The position numbers were made by a program, and so were the translations under genes. Shown here one piece after another: positions 25,301 through 37,098 of a stretch of 64,000 bases of DNA. The DNA is from Paragonimus skrjabini miyazakii (taxonomy: Eukaryota > Platyhelminthes > Trematoda > Plagiorchiida > Troglotrematidae). Where the stretch lies: positions 216,662-280,661 of the forward strand of contig JTDE01000287.1 in the NCBI GenBank assembly GCA_014338405.1, given 5' to 3'. The notes beneath the pieces are model-generated. The model saw only the letters and a program-made list of their open reading frames with translations, did not search any database and was not told the DNA's origin. Every line of letters starts with the position of its first letter. Position 1 is the stretch's first letter.

Positions 25301-28300
25301 ACAAATCACGATTTTGATGATTTAAGATTCTCATCCACAAATCGACATTCTACAACCGTTTATGTCTTTGTTTAGATCCGTCAGTCTGTACAGTCTGAGC
25401 AAGGTTGGATAACAGAACCCTCCGTCAAGGTTTTCATTGATTTTTCGGTCACTCGTATGAATAAAGAGTGTGAATGACAGCTTAATTTAACTGATTCACT
25501 GCTTGCTATAATGCCGTTCAGTCTATCTTCACCGGATATGTTTAACTGAGAACGAAAACTCACCATTGAGTTTCATTTTAAGGTAGCGTCTCTAAATAAT
25601 AAAACCGTTCAGCATTATTAATACCTATTTGAAAGTTACGTTGACGTAGCCAAAAGTATGTTACCCTTGAAATAAACCACCAAAATTTGTAAAGCTGAGT
25701 GAAAAAATTTCTAACAAATCATTAAATTTGCAAACGTTACTTTCCAAACATCCATTCTGAGAGCACTAATGAAGACTGTAACGTCCTGATGAATCCACAA
25801 CTTATGAGGATCCAATAATCTCAACGTTTGATTGCTGTGTTTCTCACTCACTTGATGTGATGGTCAGTTCAACCGTGATGTTGAATCCTAACTAGGTTTC
25901 AAATGGAGTTACAGAATACGGATCAAACAATTATTACTGAAGACAACTATATTCACATACTATGTAATTATTTTGCCTTCGTTTTCTTATAAACTTTTGA
26001 GCTTACGATCACGCTTCCATATGAGAGGTTGTCGATTTGGTTTGAATTGTTATAATACATTTGTTTCACTCCGCCTTTTTAATAAGGTCACTTATCACCT
26101 TCGCTGTTTTTAACTCAGTAGTATCCGAGTTATTAACTATAAGTTCAACATTCTAATATTATGGTTTACCGTCTTTGTTTACAAGGTACACACACTCAAT
26201 GAGTGTTAATAAACGTCAAGTCGGTCGTGTGCTTCCGGTGAATTAGGCTAACAGGCATTTACTAACTATACCACACTACTTTGTAACGTTATAATACCAT
26301 CCAAGAACTAGGGACAAGCAGTTTTCTCATATTTCTTGCACGTGCTTCTGATGTCTGCATTGATCTATGGACTCTGTTGGGTCTGAGATAAACGGCACCG
26401 ATAAATCGTAAGCAAGTTATTGATAACAACTCTCATCAACGTCCGTGTGAACGAGGTTCACCGGATCCTCATACCTGTTGAGTGGCAATAACCCTGCTGA
26501 ATTATGGCAACGAAACATACCTTGCAGAAAGTTGAATGTCGAGCCACAATGACAGAATTTCGAAAGAGAGCCAAATAAACCTCTGGAGCATATGAGAAAC
26601 CCGCACACAGACTATCGAAATGAGGAGAAATATGTGAAAAAAGCAAGTTAACCATTTATTACAAACTGAATATAGAAAGTGCCAACATCATATGGCTGCT
26701 TATTCTATACTGGTAGAACTGGTAAGCTCGGACTGAAGTGGGCTGGAGTAATTTATCAATTCATTCATAAACGCCATGAACTTGACAAGAAACACTGTGA
26801 TTTAGGCCACCGTTCGCCGTAACAGTGACGAAGAATATTTCATTGAAAGATAAAAAGGAAAAGAATAAATATGCCGGCGAAATGCTAACAAATTGAGGAG
26901 TTAACTACGGAGAAGATACAGTGACACTAATGAATAAGGCACACTGCCATACCGCTTTGCGTTTGTGATCAGCAGGTGAAGTAATCACGATGTCCTGAAA
27001 GTGCAGACGATACTTACTCGTTTTACTCGCCGAAAAAATCAGGGACTTCATAGCCCGTGATCACTTTATTGCTTAAACAACCTGTGGCCTTGCTAAAATG
27101 TCGGCGATCCTCGTGAATAGTTGCCATTGTGGTAAACACTCAGCTGATATGCGGACCACCTGCCCCAATCATCGAGGAGTTGGCTAAACGTGCGCCGATG
27201 AACGGTAATGTGGCTTACGTGTTCATTTCAACCGATGCGGGTTGATTGGTGTTGAGAACGATGGTCACACACTGCAAGTTTGTCGATATCAATATTATGA
27301 GAAGGCGACTTTTAAGCCTTCTTTCAGTATCATTTGGGAGTATTTTCAACAGTATAAATAACGTGGGCTGACAAAAGTAATATGTGCCTTTTTTATTCGC
27401 CAGTGCTATTAGAACTAATTCAATCTGACAGGATGTGTTTATCTAAGTGAATGAAACGGTCAGGTGATTGGCCTTGACGACAGAAAAGAATGGGAATTTT
27501 CGTAAATCAAGTAAAGTTTTACATTTCGAGAAAAGCAGCCTACAAAAGTAGACTAGTCCTGCAGTTTATCACCCAACCAGAGTCACTCTAGCAACGCCGT
27601 CTGGCGATGGCTGAAGCGAGTGAGATTCGGTTAGGTAATTCGAAGTTCTACACGTAAGATTTGTGTGCTCGTAGCTCCCCATGGCCGGCGATCAATTTTT
27701 CTCTACTCATATTGACCAACCAAGTGTGTCATAAGGCACTTGCTGTCCACTAAATTCAGAACTAAGGCTTACACCATCAAACTATACAGGCATTCTATAT
27801 GTACTGTTTTGACTTATCGATACACAGTGACCTGAAAATGAGTGTTCAAACAGGTGTGGTACTAGTTTTGTCTTCTTGAACATGATAATGGCGAGATAAT
27901 ATCACTTCTGTGAAAACGACTTCTGTCACATTCCGCTTGTTCATTCCATAGAAAGGATTCGACATTCAGATCTTCGTTCCATGTGTGCGACAGAAAAATA
28001 TGCATATTTCAAAATGTTATACTTGTCTAATCACAAAGAGCTCTGAGTGTCACATTGATGATGAAATCTGTTCACTACTGTGCGCAGTGAATTCATGATT
28101 GTATGAAGCTTCCGAATGCAATCACTGGTTTCTTGACCGTGTTAGACAATACATCGGTGATCAAAGTTAACAGGTGGACGATCAGAGTGTTGTTAGTTTG
28201 AAGGAAACTTTTCTGTCTCCCTTTTCCCTGTTCGAAAGAAAGGGATAATGAAATGTGTATCCACATATGATCTTTTTTTTGAAGTTATGAACTGAATTCC

Positions 28301-30530
28301 GAACCCAGCACAGTACATGGCAACCAAAATAGTGTTGTAAGTAGTGGGTGGCCAGCATCAGTCAACTCCTTTCTTACCAGTGATCTGAACTAACAAGAAA
28401 CGAATCTGCAGGCACGACACTACTGATAGCCCAAAAGCGATTCCCAGAACTCCTGCCATAGAGAACACAAATAAATAAGTTAGATAACTGGATTGTTTAG
28501 AGGCAACTCAACACAGAACTTTATACCAAACATCGTATAGTCACTACTGCAGCTACTCGCATCTCTCTTGAATCCCACACACAGAGTGATAGATTTACAA
28601 ACCCGTCGCTTTAGTAAGGAAGTATCAGGCTGGTGTTTTGTTTCATCTAGAGCGCATCCTAGTGTGGAAAGTGATTCGGATTCAAATGTGTCATCTTTTG
28701 AGACAACAATATTGATCACTACGCCTCTGACCTCATATTAGACAGCGTGGAAAATGACACGCAATGAAGCTGCCATTGTTCGTGAGTGAAACTGCAGTTA
28801 ACTGATCGTTTTAAAAGTGTTCACCAACAATTAGTTATCCGATGATCATCGCTTTACCCTCGAGTCAAAAGTGTATAATATGTATAACCTGTTGAGCAGT
28901 ACCTTGTTTAAATGGGAATAATCAAGAACCTGATAAGTAAGCAATGCTTTAAGTGCCGCGGCATTCGAAACAGCTGTTTCATCAGGACAGAATACGGAGT
29001 TTAACTGTGGTGCCGTTGGTGAACTGCAATAATGACGGGCCTCAGAATCAGCGAAACACTAGCACACTACTTATGTTGGGAGGGATTTATCTGGAAATTA
29101 TATCCTAGTGTGTAAATCGCTACCTGATGTGAGTGCTATATATTTTGTTGCTGGTGTCGTTTGCAGCACACAGCTAGCCCAGATATTGACGTTAGTAGTT
29201 TATCCCATTATATCGATGCATCAGTTTACGCCTGGAATGAAACAGCTTGATCAAACATACTTGACCCAGTGAGATGAACAGAGAGGCAAGCTGAAGTCGT
29301 TGTCATATCCAAAGTTGGATCACCCTGGCATCAGTTGATGGGGGTTTTATACGGTGAGCTGCTTTTTTGGCAGCGTACGCCGGTGATAATCCATGTTTCA
29401 CAGAATTTAATGCACACAGACGGCTACTGAGAATGTGGGTAACTAACTGAGAAATCGGAATTTTAGGCACCGGTTTTTAAACTCATAAATGCTTATTTTC
29501 AGTTCCAAATTTCATTTTAAGTACTCCACACGCTGTACAACTTACGATATTGTCTGCTTTGAAATTCATTAACAGACACAAGTTAAAGCGAAAGTTCCCA
29601 TGAAAATAGAAATCGGCTATCTCACTAAGTCTTACTACAAAAGGGTAGATTCTGTCAATAACAGTGGTTGTTTAACGACTATCAGCGGACGACACGTAGA
29701 AGTCCGTCTGAATTACTATCAGTCAAACACCTTGTTTATGACTCACTTTGTTTGTGCATGACTAATTGAACAGCTAACTAATACACAAGAGGTTGTGTAA
29801 TCAAATATAAACTGACTGAATGGAAATAGTTTAAATTAATCAACAGTTTCCATAGTGATGGGGAAATAAAGAACTAACCTAGGCAATGTCAAAGTGGATC
29901 ACGTTGACAAACGAGATATTACAATGTGAACCGGATGATATGATTACACACTCGTCGCGGAAGTTGACAAATACTTTGAATACAGCTATAACTAATGTAG
30001 AACGCGTTTAGTTGAAAGATGTCATTAATCCAAATCATCGCATTCTGCCCTAGATTAAAGTGATTGTAACCTCAAAAACAGTTAATTTTTGAGAATAAAC
30101 AGTTTTCTAACCTATATATTTGTGTAATCAGATGAACGCGAAACGTGATTCACTAAAAGCAAGATTTTTTATTGGAACAGTCTTTCGTTTTCATTCACTG
30201 TGGGGAATCACACAGCAGAAGCGCAGTAAGTAAGGATACAAAGCACATCAGTTCATTCTCCTGCAGTAAGAATCCGTTAGGAATTAATCATTGAAACTAC
30301 GTACAACAGTGTTTTGATAACTCTTTTGGAGAACTTATCGCACTCGAACGTGAACAAAAATACGTTTGCATTTAGTTTTTTACAGCGTCAACTAACCCAT
30401 TTCAAGCAAGTGCCTCGTGTAGTATATCAGAATGTACGTGGTTGTAATGACTGACCGTATTCTCAATAAAAAACATCCTTCCCCATTTACGAAGTTGAAT
30501 AACGAAATCAAAAGATGGACTTTGCAATAA
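25301..30530. other. No gene recognised
   Basis: Long stretch with only short frames. Candidates such as 26417-26655 and 28480-28719 (minus) have no motif I can name. No tRNA-like boxes or tandem repeats stand out. Confidence 0.45.
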
Positions 30531-30637
30531 GGTAGTACCATTTAGTATGTTCTCGTCAGCTGCTACATATAAAAACGGTGAAATTCAACAAACTGAGCAT
30601 ACAAATCAAGTCATTCCGTACACTAGTCTGTCATTGG

Positions 30638-31320
30638 TCAAAACCAAGGCAGACGAAGGTTTAATGGCAACAGCTTTTGCACACAGAGGATTGGCTTGTT
30701 ATACATAACAAGCAGTCCCTCGAGTGACTCAGTGATAACCGGCTTATGATGATGCATCAGCATATGAAAAGCGTTTGCCGGGCCGATCACATGACCACTC
30801 TTCAACAGGCGCCTGGTGATTGAGGAAGCCGGCTTGTGCTGTTTGGGGGGGGTTGCGTCGGTTCACGTCACACATTAAGTCGTCAGTATATCTGGGAAGA
30901 TGTTCCTTCTTCTTGAGACACACGGATCAATCAGTTCTGCCAATATAAAGGTCATCACAGCTACAGGTGAACTGGTAGATACAGTGTGAAGTGGATCACT
31001 CTGGCATCCACGTCTTAATGTGAGGGAGTATGCGTGGCTTGGTGCGATTGAATAAACGCAGCGTGGTTGTATTGCACTTCCGTTAGATGACCTGTGTCAG
31101 TTGTCGCGTTAGAAATGACAAAGTATTCTCTCCCTTGTATGGTAACTGCAGGTATACAGGTTTCTTCGGAACAAACGTTTCTTGTGAGATTATTAATTTT
31201 AGCTTACTGTGAATGTCAATAAAACCCAATGGATAACCTCCGGGAACCAAGGTATCACTAACAAATTTCAACTCTGTATCCAATGTATCATTTGTGTATA
31301 TAGTTCGCGCTCTGTGAACC
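30638..31320 (-). pseudogene. Penelope-like element fragment: RT C-terminus and GIY-YIG nuclease
   Basis: Minus strand, decayed by stops and frameshifts. From 5' to 3': RT thumb-side sequence ARTIYTNDTLDTELKFVSDT and PGGYPLGFI; then KKPVYLQLPYKGE, a typical PLE linker (31083-31283 is open); then STSHCIYQFTCSCDDLYIGR (the CxC and YIGR of the GIY-YIG domain; YIGRTD is at 30927-30950); then SSITRRLLKSGHVIGPANAF; and finally LCVQKLLPLNLRLPWF and a stop at 30638-30640. These match the conserved order of PLE proteins (known family features). The palm domain with YVDD is absent. A short inverted copy of the 3' end lies at the other edge (31319-31370). Confidence 0.85.
30845..30852 (+). repeat. Run of eight G
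   Basis: A homopolymer inside the PLE coding remnant, at a point where the reading frame is disturbed. Confidence 0.8.
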
Positions 31321-31370
31321 TTCGTCTGCCGTGGTTTTTAACAGTGGCAGACTAGCGTGTAGATCGGTTT
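31319..31370 (+). repeat. Inverted copy of the PLE 3' end
   Basis: AACCTTCGTCTGCC.TGGTTTT and GACAGACTAG-like sequence here match the minus-strand PLE end at 30612-30660. The PLE fragment is therefore bounded by inverted repeats of its C-terminal codons and first 3' bases. PLEs are known to insert with partial direct or inverted terminal copies. Confidence 0.65.
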
Positions 31371-33957
31371 CATTTATGATAATATTTTGTTTGTTATTGA
31401 AACCAGTGCATTATGAGTTGCTGCAAATTGAACAGCAGCATTAGTTCATACAGTTAAATGAGTTTCTGCCGTTAACTTCTATTTGGAAGACCCTAATTGC
31501 TTTCTTATTGGGACATAGAAGTAGCATATATCTTTTCTTCACCAAGAGAGAAATTCTGATCCAGATGTTGTAAGGCGAACATATTGACTACTGTCTCACC
31601 TAACTCACGACTGACATAACTAACTGATTATATCTAAATTCCCGGTCAAAATACTATCTGGATGAGCTTACACGTATCCCCCGTCAACACGGGGCTATGC
31701 ACAATACCTACCCTATTAGGATTTATATGTCAGGTTAAAAGCTCGATGATAATCTAACCACAATGGTTATATTTTATTGTTTGTGAACCCTGATGGTATA
31801 TGAAGATCACTACTGTTCTGCGGTAAACATTGTCGTTCAAAGAAAATACATATCACAGAAATGTATATATTCCGTGCTTTACAACCTCAATGCTAACATG
31901 TGGTTTATGGCCTCAATATTCCGCTTAAATGCCGGCTAACTAAATGTTCATTGGACGCTATGGTTTGCTATCGTGTACATAATATAACTGGTATGATTGA
32001 AATGAACTTAATTTTCAAAATATAATTGCACTCTTTTTACCATACAGATTTGAGTCGATTTTGTAATCTAATCACGACTAGTTGCACTATTATTTTAGGT
32101 TACGCCAAAACGTCGTCTTTGAAAATGACCCGTACTTGATTGATTAAAAGTACATTTGAAACTGCATTTGTGGTTCACCCTAACAACATAAAAATGCGTT
32201 GGCGTCGTAACTCAACTGGTAAACGATATGCTTTGTAGAGGCATGCATCTCAGATCTGTCAGATCATTTACTACAAATGTACTTTCAAAGTGTAGCAGTA
32301 GTCATGAGGGATTTTGGCGTTCACTGCTAGGGTAGTTCGATCGGAGTATTCTACATTCCAGATCATACGATGGATTTTATGATTAGGTAACCGGGTCAGG
32401 AAGTGAGGTTTCTGAACATCTCGCTTGCATTCGTAACGCGCCTAGTAGAGCACATGGCATATAGGAGCATGTGGTGTCTGCGCAAGTTCGAACAAGACCA
32501 CTGAACGCATTTTTGACAGCTGGCTCCCATCAATGTCTTTGAAACCTTCATTCTACTTAACAGGATACAAAACCAGTGACTACGTGTTGAGACAAACCAC
32601 GGTTGTTTCACAGTGTAATATGGGCATCGTACATGTGGTTACTACATATGTATCGATTCAGTCATGTGAAAGCTTGTTTTCTTACTGACGCATAATCAAC
32701 GAGGTCTAGATGCACATGTTTTTTTACAGAGTTAAGTGACTGAGAATGACCATACCATGAATTGATGCCACCAAAACTATCGAAGACAGCACTAAGAAGA
32801 CGAAAACTAGTAATTTGTGTTGATTTTTCCATACCAAACATCTACAAACATATGTGTATGTGTGTACAACACCGTTCCATAGACGCGCTAAGCTATCCAA
32901 AGATTGACTGCTAGACAAAGACAAAATGTTTGAGAAAAATGAGCAATTGAGACCAGCAATCTATGCTTACCAAAAAGATAGTTTACTGTCAGTTTTCTGC
33001 TCCCAGGACGGTGAACTAGCAGGCAATCTTTGCACTTTAGTAATCTGATAGTTTAAATTGTAAGGCCCATATTACAGTTGGTACCTTTGATTCCGACTTC
33101 TTTGGACAGAAGATTCATCACTAGGACGGAGTTTGAGGAGACTTGCTCAGTTTGTCTGACGACTACTACGTCTCAGAAAAAGAAGGTCAACTTTAAATTT
33201 GGTAAATTGAGTTCGATAGGTGGAAAAGCTTTGTTAAGTTGAATTGAAATTTAAACCGCGCAGGTCTGCTTAACGGATGACCTTGTTGTAATAAGATAGG
33301 ATGTGATCCCAGTCTAACTCACAATTTTACGATGACAGCAAGTTCAAACGAAGAGTGATAGCAAAGCAGCCGTCTACATTGTGGGTAAGTCAGTTACGTT
33401 ATCAGTCAGGCCTGCTTTTTAGAGTGATGAGTGGTTCATAGATAATGTGTTAGATATTACCATTTTCTGCTAGGTTTGATGTTCAGATCAAACATCAACA
33501 GGTTGATATTTCCGAAGAACCACGACATAGACGATACAAAATTTGATCTTGCTTTGGTCTTGAACCAAAAAGAATTTTGGCGAATTTGAACGTTATTCTC
33601 TTACTGATGATAATAAACCTCGTTAAGCATCCCGACGTGTGAAAAACTGAGTTTTGATGGCTTATATAAGACCCAGGAAGCGAATGACTGCTGGGGTTGA
33701 CCGGAGAAAGGAATGTACAGTTAACAGAATGTGTCCTCAGGTTTTACTCGTACGTACTGGTAAGCAGTCACTTTGATCATAGAAATGGTCTTCATTTAAG
33801 CCCGAGTTGTTACATGTACATATCCTTAAAGTTTAATTGGCCAAAGATCTATTTAATAGCCTGTGCGTCTGCAATTTTATTGGAAAGTCAACTTGTTACA
33901 GCGAAAAGTTATGCATTTCGCATGGTGCTTCTGAATGAATATTTGAATGCACTGCCG
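31371..33957. other. No gene recognised
   Basis: Short frames only. At about 32205, TCGTAACTCAACTGGTAAACG looks faintly like a Pol III A box with no matching B box. The frame at 33697-34011 runs into a hammerhead element and is not called. Confidence 0.45.
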
Positions 33958-34257
33958 ATGAGTAGTACGGGATTTTGGTTTTCATACAGAATGAACATCA
34001 CCCACAACTGATAGCAACTGTTGCATTCTCATAGAATTTCCAGTTGGCCCCTTTCGAACATCAGAAGCACTAGATTCTAGTTTCACTCTCATTAGGGCTC
34101 GTCAGTGGTGCATATCCTTGCCACTTCTGTGACTAACACCCCGGCCACGCTTTCATGAAGCAACCGTGTTTACTACTGCGTCATTGACCTCACATTAGGC
34201 ATGACCGAATTAGTATATGTGAACGTTCAACTATTTTCGCTTGTGAGTAATGGACAA
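33958..34257 (-). repeat. Hammerhead element, 5'-truncated copy
   Basis: Minus strand. The tail (plus-strand GATGAGTAGTACGGGATTTT, then GAACATCACCCACAACTGAT), ribozyme and tRNA-like head (plus-strand GTGTTTACTACTGCGTCATT) are in the usual order. Similarity to the family ends near 34257, inside the internal block, so the 5' end is missing. No inverted left end is present. Confidence 0.8.
34067..34111 (-). ncRNA. Degenerate hammerhead ribozyme
   Basis: Minus strand: CTGACGAG and loop AATG are kept, but CGAAA reads TGAAA, stem II and stem I each carry a mismatch, and the stem III pair reads C against A. Confidence 0.65.
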
Positions 34258-34898
34258 AGGAATTAAACTTGGTCACCTCTGTACTACGATTTCATGGGCA
34301 TCCGAACATTTAACGCTGCCGGACTTTGTGTACTAGGTCGAATCCAGAAACTGCCTGTCCGTTCAATCACAGGAGATCAGCCTGTCGATGCCACCTCACA
34401 TTGTGTCTATTAATTTACATGTAACTGCAGAGAAAGTTACATACACAGAACCGAGAGGTGCTTGATCTCTAAAGTGAAGGAACACGCCTAAATATGTGCA
34501 GAACTCTGTGTTACGGAAGAACGGCAATGTTGCTGAAACACGCAAGCAATGAACGTCTGCAGTCGCATGTCATATCCTGACCACTGGTCACGTCACCGAC
34601 CCGACTTGTGCACTCAAAGTCGTATTGCATCATCCCTATCCAAGATACTTGCGGTTTGCTGAGGCTGTCGCAATCAATCGACCGATCCTGTGTGTTCAGA
34701 AACATATTACGATGTGTCTAACACGCGGGCGTCATCGTATCGATGACCATTCTTTGGAATATTGCTGCAGATAGGACACACATTTTCTTTGATAAGGAAC
34801 AACTCTATGCTATCGATCTACTTCATAAGCAAGATTATTTTAGTGAAATATTCTGATACTTCTTTTCTGTTAGTCGACAATGCAATCTTCTCATTAAT
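34258..34898. other. No gene recognised
   Basis: A 64-codon minus-strand frame (34511-34705) has no assignable motif. The stretch could be the far side of the PLE remnant interrupted by the hammerhead elements, but I could not show PLE sequence here. Confidence 0.4.
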
Positions 34899-35218
34899 GC
34901 ATATCATCGCCACTGCCGGGACTTGAACCACGGACATTCAGTTCATGAGGCAACCGTGTTTACCACTGCGCCATTGACCTCACGTTAGGCACGACCGAAT
35001 TATCATATGAGAACGCTCATCCACTCTCGCTTGTGAGTAATGGTCAGGTTGCCCGATCGCCTCGAGAGGAGACACGGTTACTGTCTGTTAACTCCAATCG
35101 ATGACCCCTCGACTAGGACTTCTCTCCAAGTTGAAATCACAGAAATCATTGACTTGTTGAGCGGTATTTGATTATTGATGAGTAGTAGGGGATTTTGATT
35201 TTCATCTAGATTGAACAT
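34899..35218 (-). repeat. Hammerhead element, inverted partial copy (left arm)
   Basis: The reverse complement of 34899-35133 matches 35219-35453 over 235 bases with no gap and, by eye, two differences. It carries the tRNA-like head and internal block and stops at GATGATATGC, just before the ribozyme core. The next 85 bases (35134-35218) are the reverse complement of the tail and linker at 35562-35646. Read on the minus strand, the segment therefore runs tail, linker, 5' end, internal block, head. Confidence 0.9.
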
Positions 35219-35378
35219 CAACTTGGAGAGAAGTCCTAGTCGAGGGGTCATCGATTGGAGTTAACAGACAGTAACTGTGTCTCCTCTCGAGGCGATCGGG
35301 CAACCTGACCATTACTCACAAGCGAAAGTGGATGAGCGTTCTCATATGATAATTCGGTCGTGCCTAACGTGAGGTCAA

Positions 35379-35433
35379 TGGCGCAGTGGTAAACACGGTT
35401 GCCTCATGAACTGAATGTCCGTGGTTCAAGTCC
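35379..35433 (+). promoter_or_regulatory. Pol III A and B boxes of the best hammerhead element
   Basis: A box TGGCGCAGTGGT (35379-35390) and B box GGTTCAAGTCC (35423-35433) both fit the tRNA internal promoter consensus and are 32 bases apart. The segment does not complete a tRNA fold. Transcription from here would include the ribozyme. Confidence 0.7.
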
Positions 35434-35451
35434 CGGCAGTGGCGATGATAT

Positions 35452-35496
35452 GCACTACTGATGAGCTCTAATGAGAGCGAAACTCGAGTCTAGTGC
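35452..35496 (+). ncRNA. Hammerhead ribozyme, all core residues intact
   Basis: Stem I GCACTA (35452-35457) pairs with TAGTGC (35491-35496). Core CTGATGA (35458-35464). Stem II: five pairs, loop AATG (35470-35473). GAAA is 35479-35482. Stem III is A35482-T35489 and C35483-G35488 with loop TCGA. Predicted cleavage is after C35490. The TTC-rich 3' flank and the GATAT 5' flank may form the tertiary contact. Confidence 0.9.
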
Positions 35497-35646
35497 TTCT
35501 TTTCGAAAGGGGCCGACTGCAAATTCTATGGGAATGCGACAGCTGCGATCAATTGTGGGTGATGTTCAATCTATATGAAAATCAAAATCCCCTACTACTC
35601 ATCAATAATCAAATACCGCTCAACAAGTCAATGATTTCTGTGATTT

Positions 35647-35685
35647 CAACTTGGAGAGAAGTCCTAGTCGAGGGGTCATCGATTG
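35647..35685 (+). repeat. Start of a second, tandem hammerhead unit
   Basis: The 39 bases from CAACTTGGAGAG to CATCGATTG repeat the start of the previous unit, then similarity ends. This is a head-to-tail junction in miniature. Confidence 0.85.
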
Positions 35686-35689
35686 ATGA

Positions 35690-36112
35690 CTGATTGATGA
35701 ATGCTTCTGAAGTTGATCGTAACAATTTTCGAACTGGGCATACAAACCAAGTTCGTCAGTTTTCTTTGGTAGTATGGCAAACTTCAATTCTAAAGAGTGA
35801 GCGTCCATTTAAGTCCGCGTTAGCACTTCTGATGACAGATTAGTAACATATTTATCCGACTTTTCAGGAAATGAACTCGTATTTGAAACTGGACAAAAGT
35901 AATGTTTTGAATAAGTTTGTCACGTTCGCCTTCGTACGCTGTAGAACAATGCTGCAAAAATTTGTACAATTGATTCGACAATCAATCGGTAGATCATTCA
36001 CAATAGGCCACAACTGTTCGTGAATCCCCAGCATAGCTTTGATCAGTCCATCTGGGCTTATGTCGACTGATACATTTTTGACTTCTTTATAACAGAAAGT
36101 GCAAAATTTCAT
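35690..36112 (-). pseudogene. Penelope-like element N-terminal fragment
   Basis: Minus strand. Frames MKFCTFCYKEVKN... (35864-36112) and ELKFAILPKKTDELGLYAQF (within 35620-35808) follow one another with one or two stops between them. The pattern LSS.LT....DA..L.LKFAI and then ..FEN...QL resembles the region upstream of the RT in PLE proteins (recognition from family knowledge, moderate strength). It ends where the hammerhead cluster begins, so it is probably interrupted or truncated by that insertion. Confidence 0.55.
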
Positions 36113-37098
36113 GAGCCTAATGCATCTATATATAATGTACGTGGACGATATGACTGTAATTTGCAGATCAAACAGTCAGATTGTACATACTTGCATGCAT
36201 CTGAACAAAATACATCCATATGTTAAGTTTACTGATGAAATCGAAGAGAACAACCAGTTGTCAATTTTGGACATACCGCTTACTTGGTTGAATATGACTG
36301 TTTTCGTAGAAGTACGCAAAAAAAAACACGCGGACGGGCCAAATGTTGCAGTTCCAAAGTTGGCCACCGATTACTCACATACATGGGCTGTTGCAAAAAC
36401 TACGTCACAGAGTCCTCGATAAAAGTATACCCGAAGTGTTCGGTTTCAGCAAACAGATTATCGTTCAAAATGGTTACTTAGTCTACTTTGTGGAAAAGCA
36501 ATCAAAACCAGTCGACGACCGACCAGCCATTACAACAGTATCACGCAAGTCGATGTTCGTATAGTTAGCTTTCTGGGGGTGGTGGTGAGGCACTCTTGAT
36601 AGAACGAAGAACGAAACCAGCCCTGAGTAAAACATATATATTGGATTAACTCATTGTTTCGAACTCGACAACACGCGTGTTTTCAATTCCAAGAAATGAC
36701 CTAATGTCAACACTTGTTAAATGAAACCTTAGTTATGAATTTGCTTTTCCACGCAGATTGTATTACGTAGATAGTGTAGTTATCGCATCACACACTCGAA
36801 TCTCGGAATATCCTGTAACAACTTCTGAGTACTAAAAGTGGAACAGCTGAGTGTCATAACTAAACACCCTGTCGATTGTATTCACAGAGTAAATCCCTCG
36901 AAAGCTTTCCGTACCGTTTGCCAGAATGTAAACAAACGCAATTTTACATTTTTTGAGCTGTTAGCTCTATACCTAAATAAACTAACTTCGTACCCCGGGG
37001 AAGATGGTAGTGAACTCGGTACTACCTTGAAAGTCATTGTACAGAGGCTGGACATTAACCATATTTTTATTTCCAATGTTTTATCTCTTCACTGTTAA
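36099..37098 (+). pseudogene. Penelope-like element fragment: RT palm to GIY-YIG C-terminus
   Basis: Plus strand with frameshifts. Frame 36099-36422 has the RT catalytic YVDD (residues 14-17), then LNKIHPYVKFTDEIEENNQL and LSILDIPLT. A frameshift moves to 36343-36564: QSWPPITHIHGLLQKLRHR and QNGYLVYFVEKQSKP. Broken linker and endonuclease sequence follows (TYIGLTHC-like and RISEYP-like pieces). Frame 36838-37098 then has SVITKHPVDCIHRVNPSKAF and FFELLALYLNK, the C-terminal part of a PLE GIY-YIG domain. It is head-to-head with the minus-strand N-terminal PLE piece. Confidence 0.85.

Larger units (their letters stand above)
35219..35646 (+). repeat. Hammerhead element, best preserved copy
   Basis: Starts at CAACTTGGAGAGAAGTCC, passes through internal block GGCGATCGGGCAACCTGACC, the A and B boxes, the intact ribozyme and the tail (GTGGGTGATGTTCAATC, then CCCCTACTACTCATC), then a linker of about 45 bases. 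At 35647 a second copy of the start sequence begins in the same orientation, giving a 428-bp period. Small frames here (35493-35693) are incidental. Confidence 0.9.

Noticed and set aside
33697..34011. 104-codon plus-strand frame
   Set aside because: Its end lies inside the antisense strand of a hammerhead element and it has no recognisable domain.
34899..35685. CRISPR-like or satellite array
   Set aside because: The repeats are two long inverted units of a tRNA-headed element, not short regularly spaced direct repeats.
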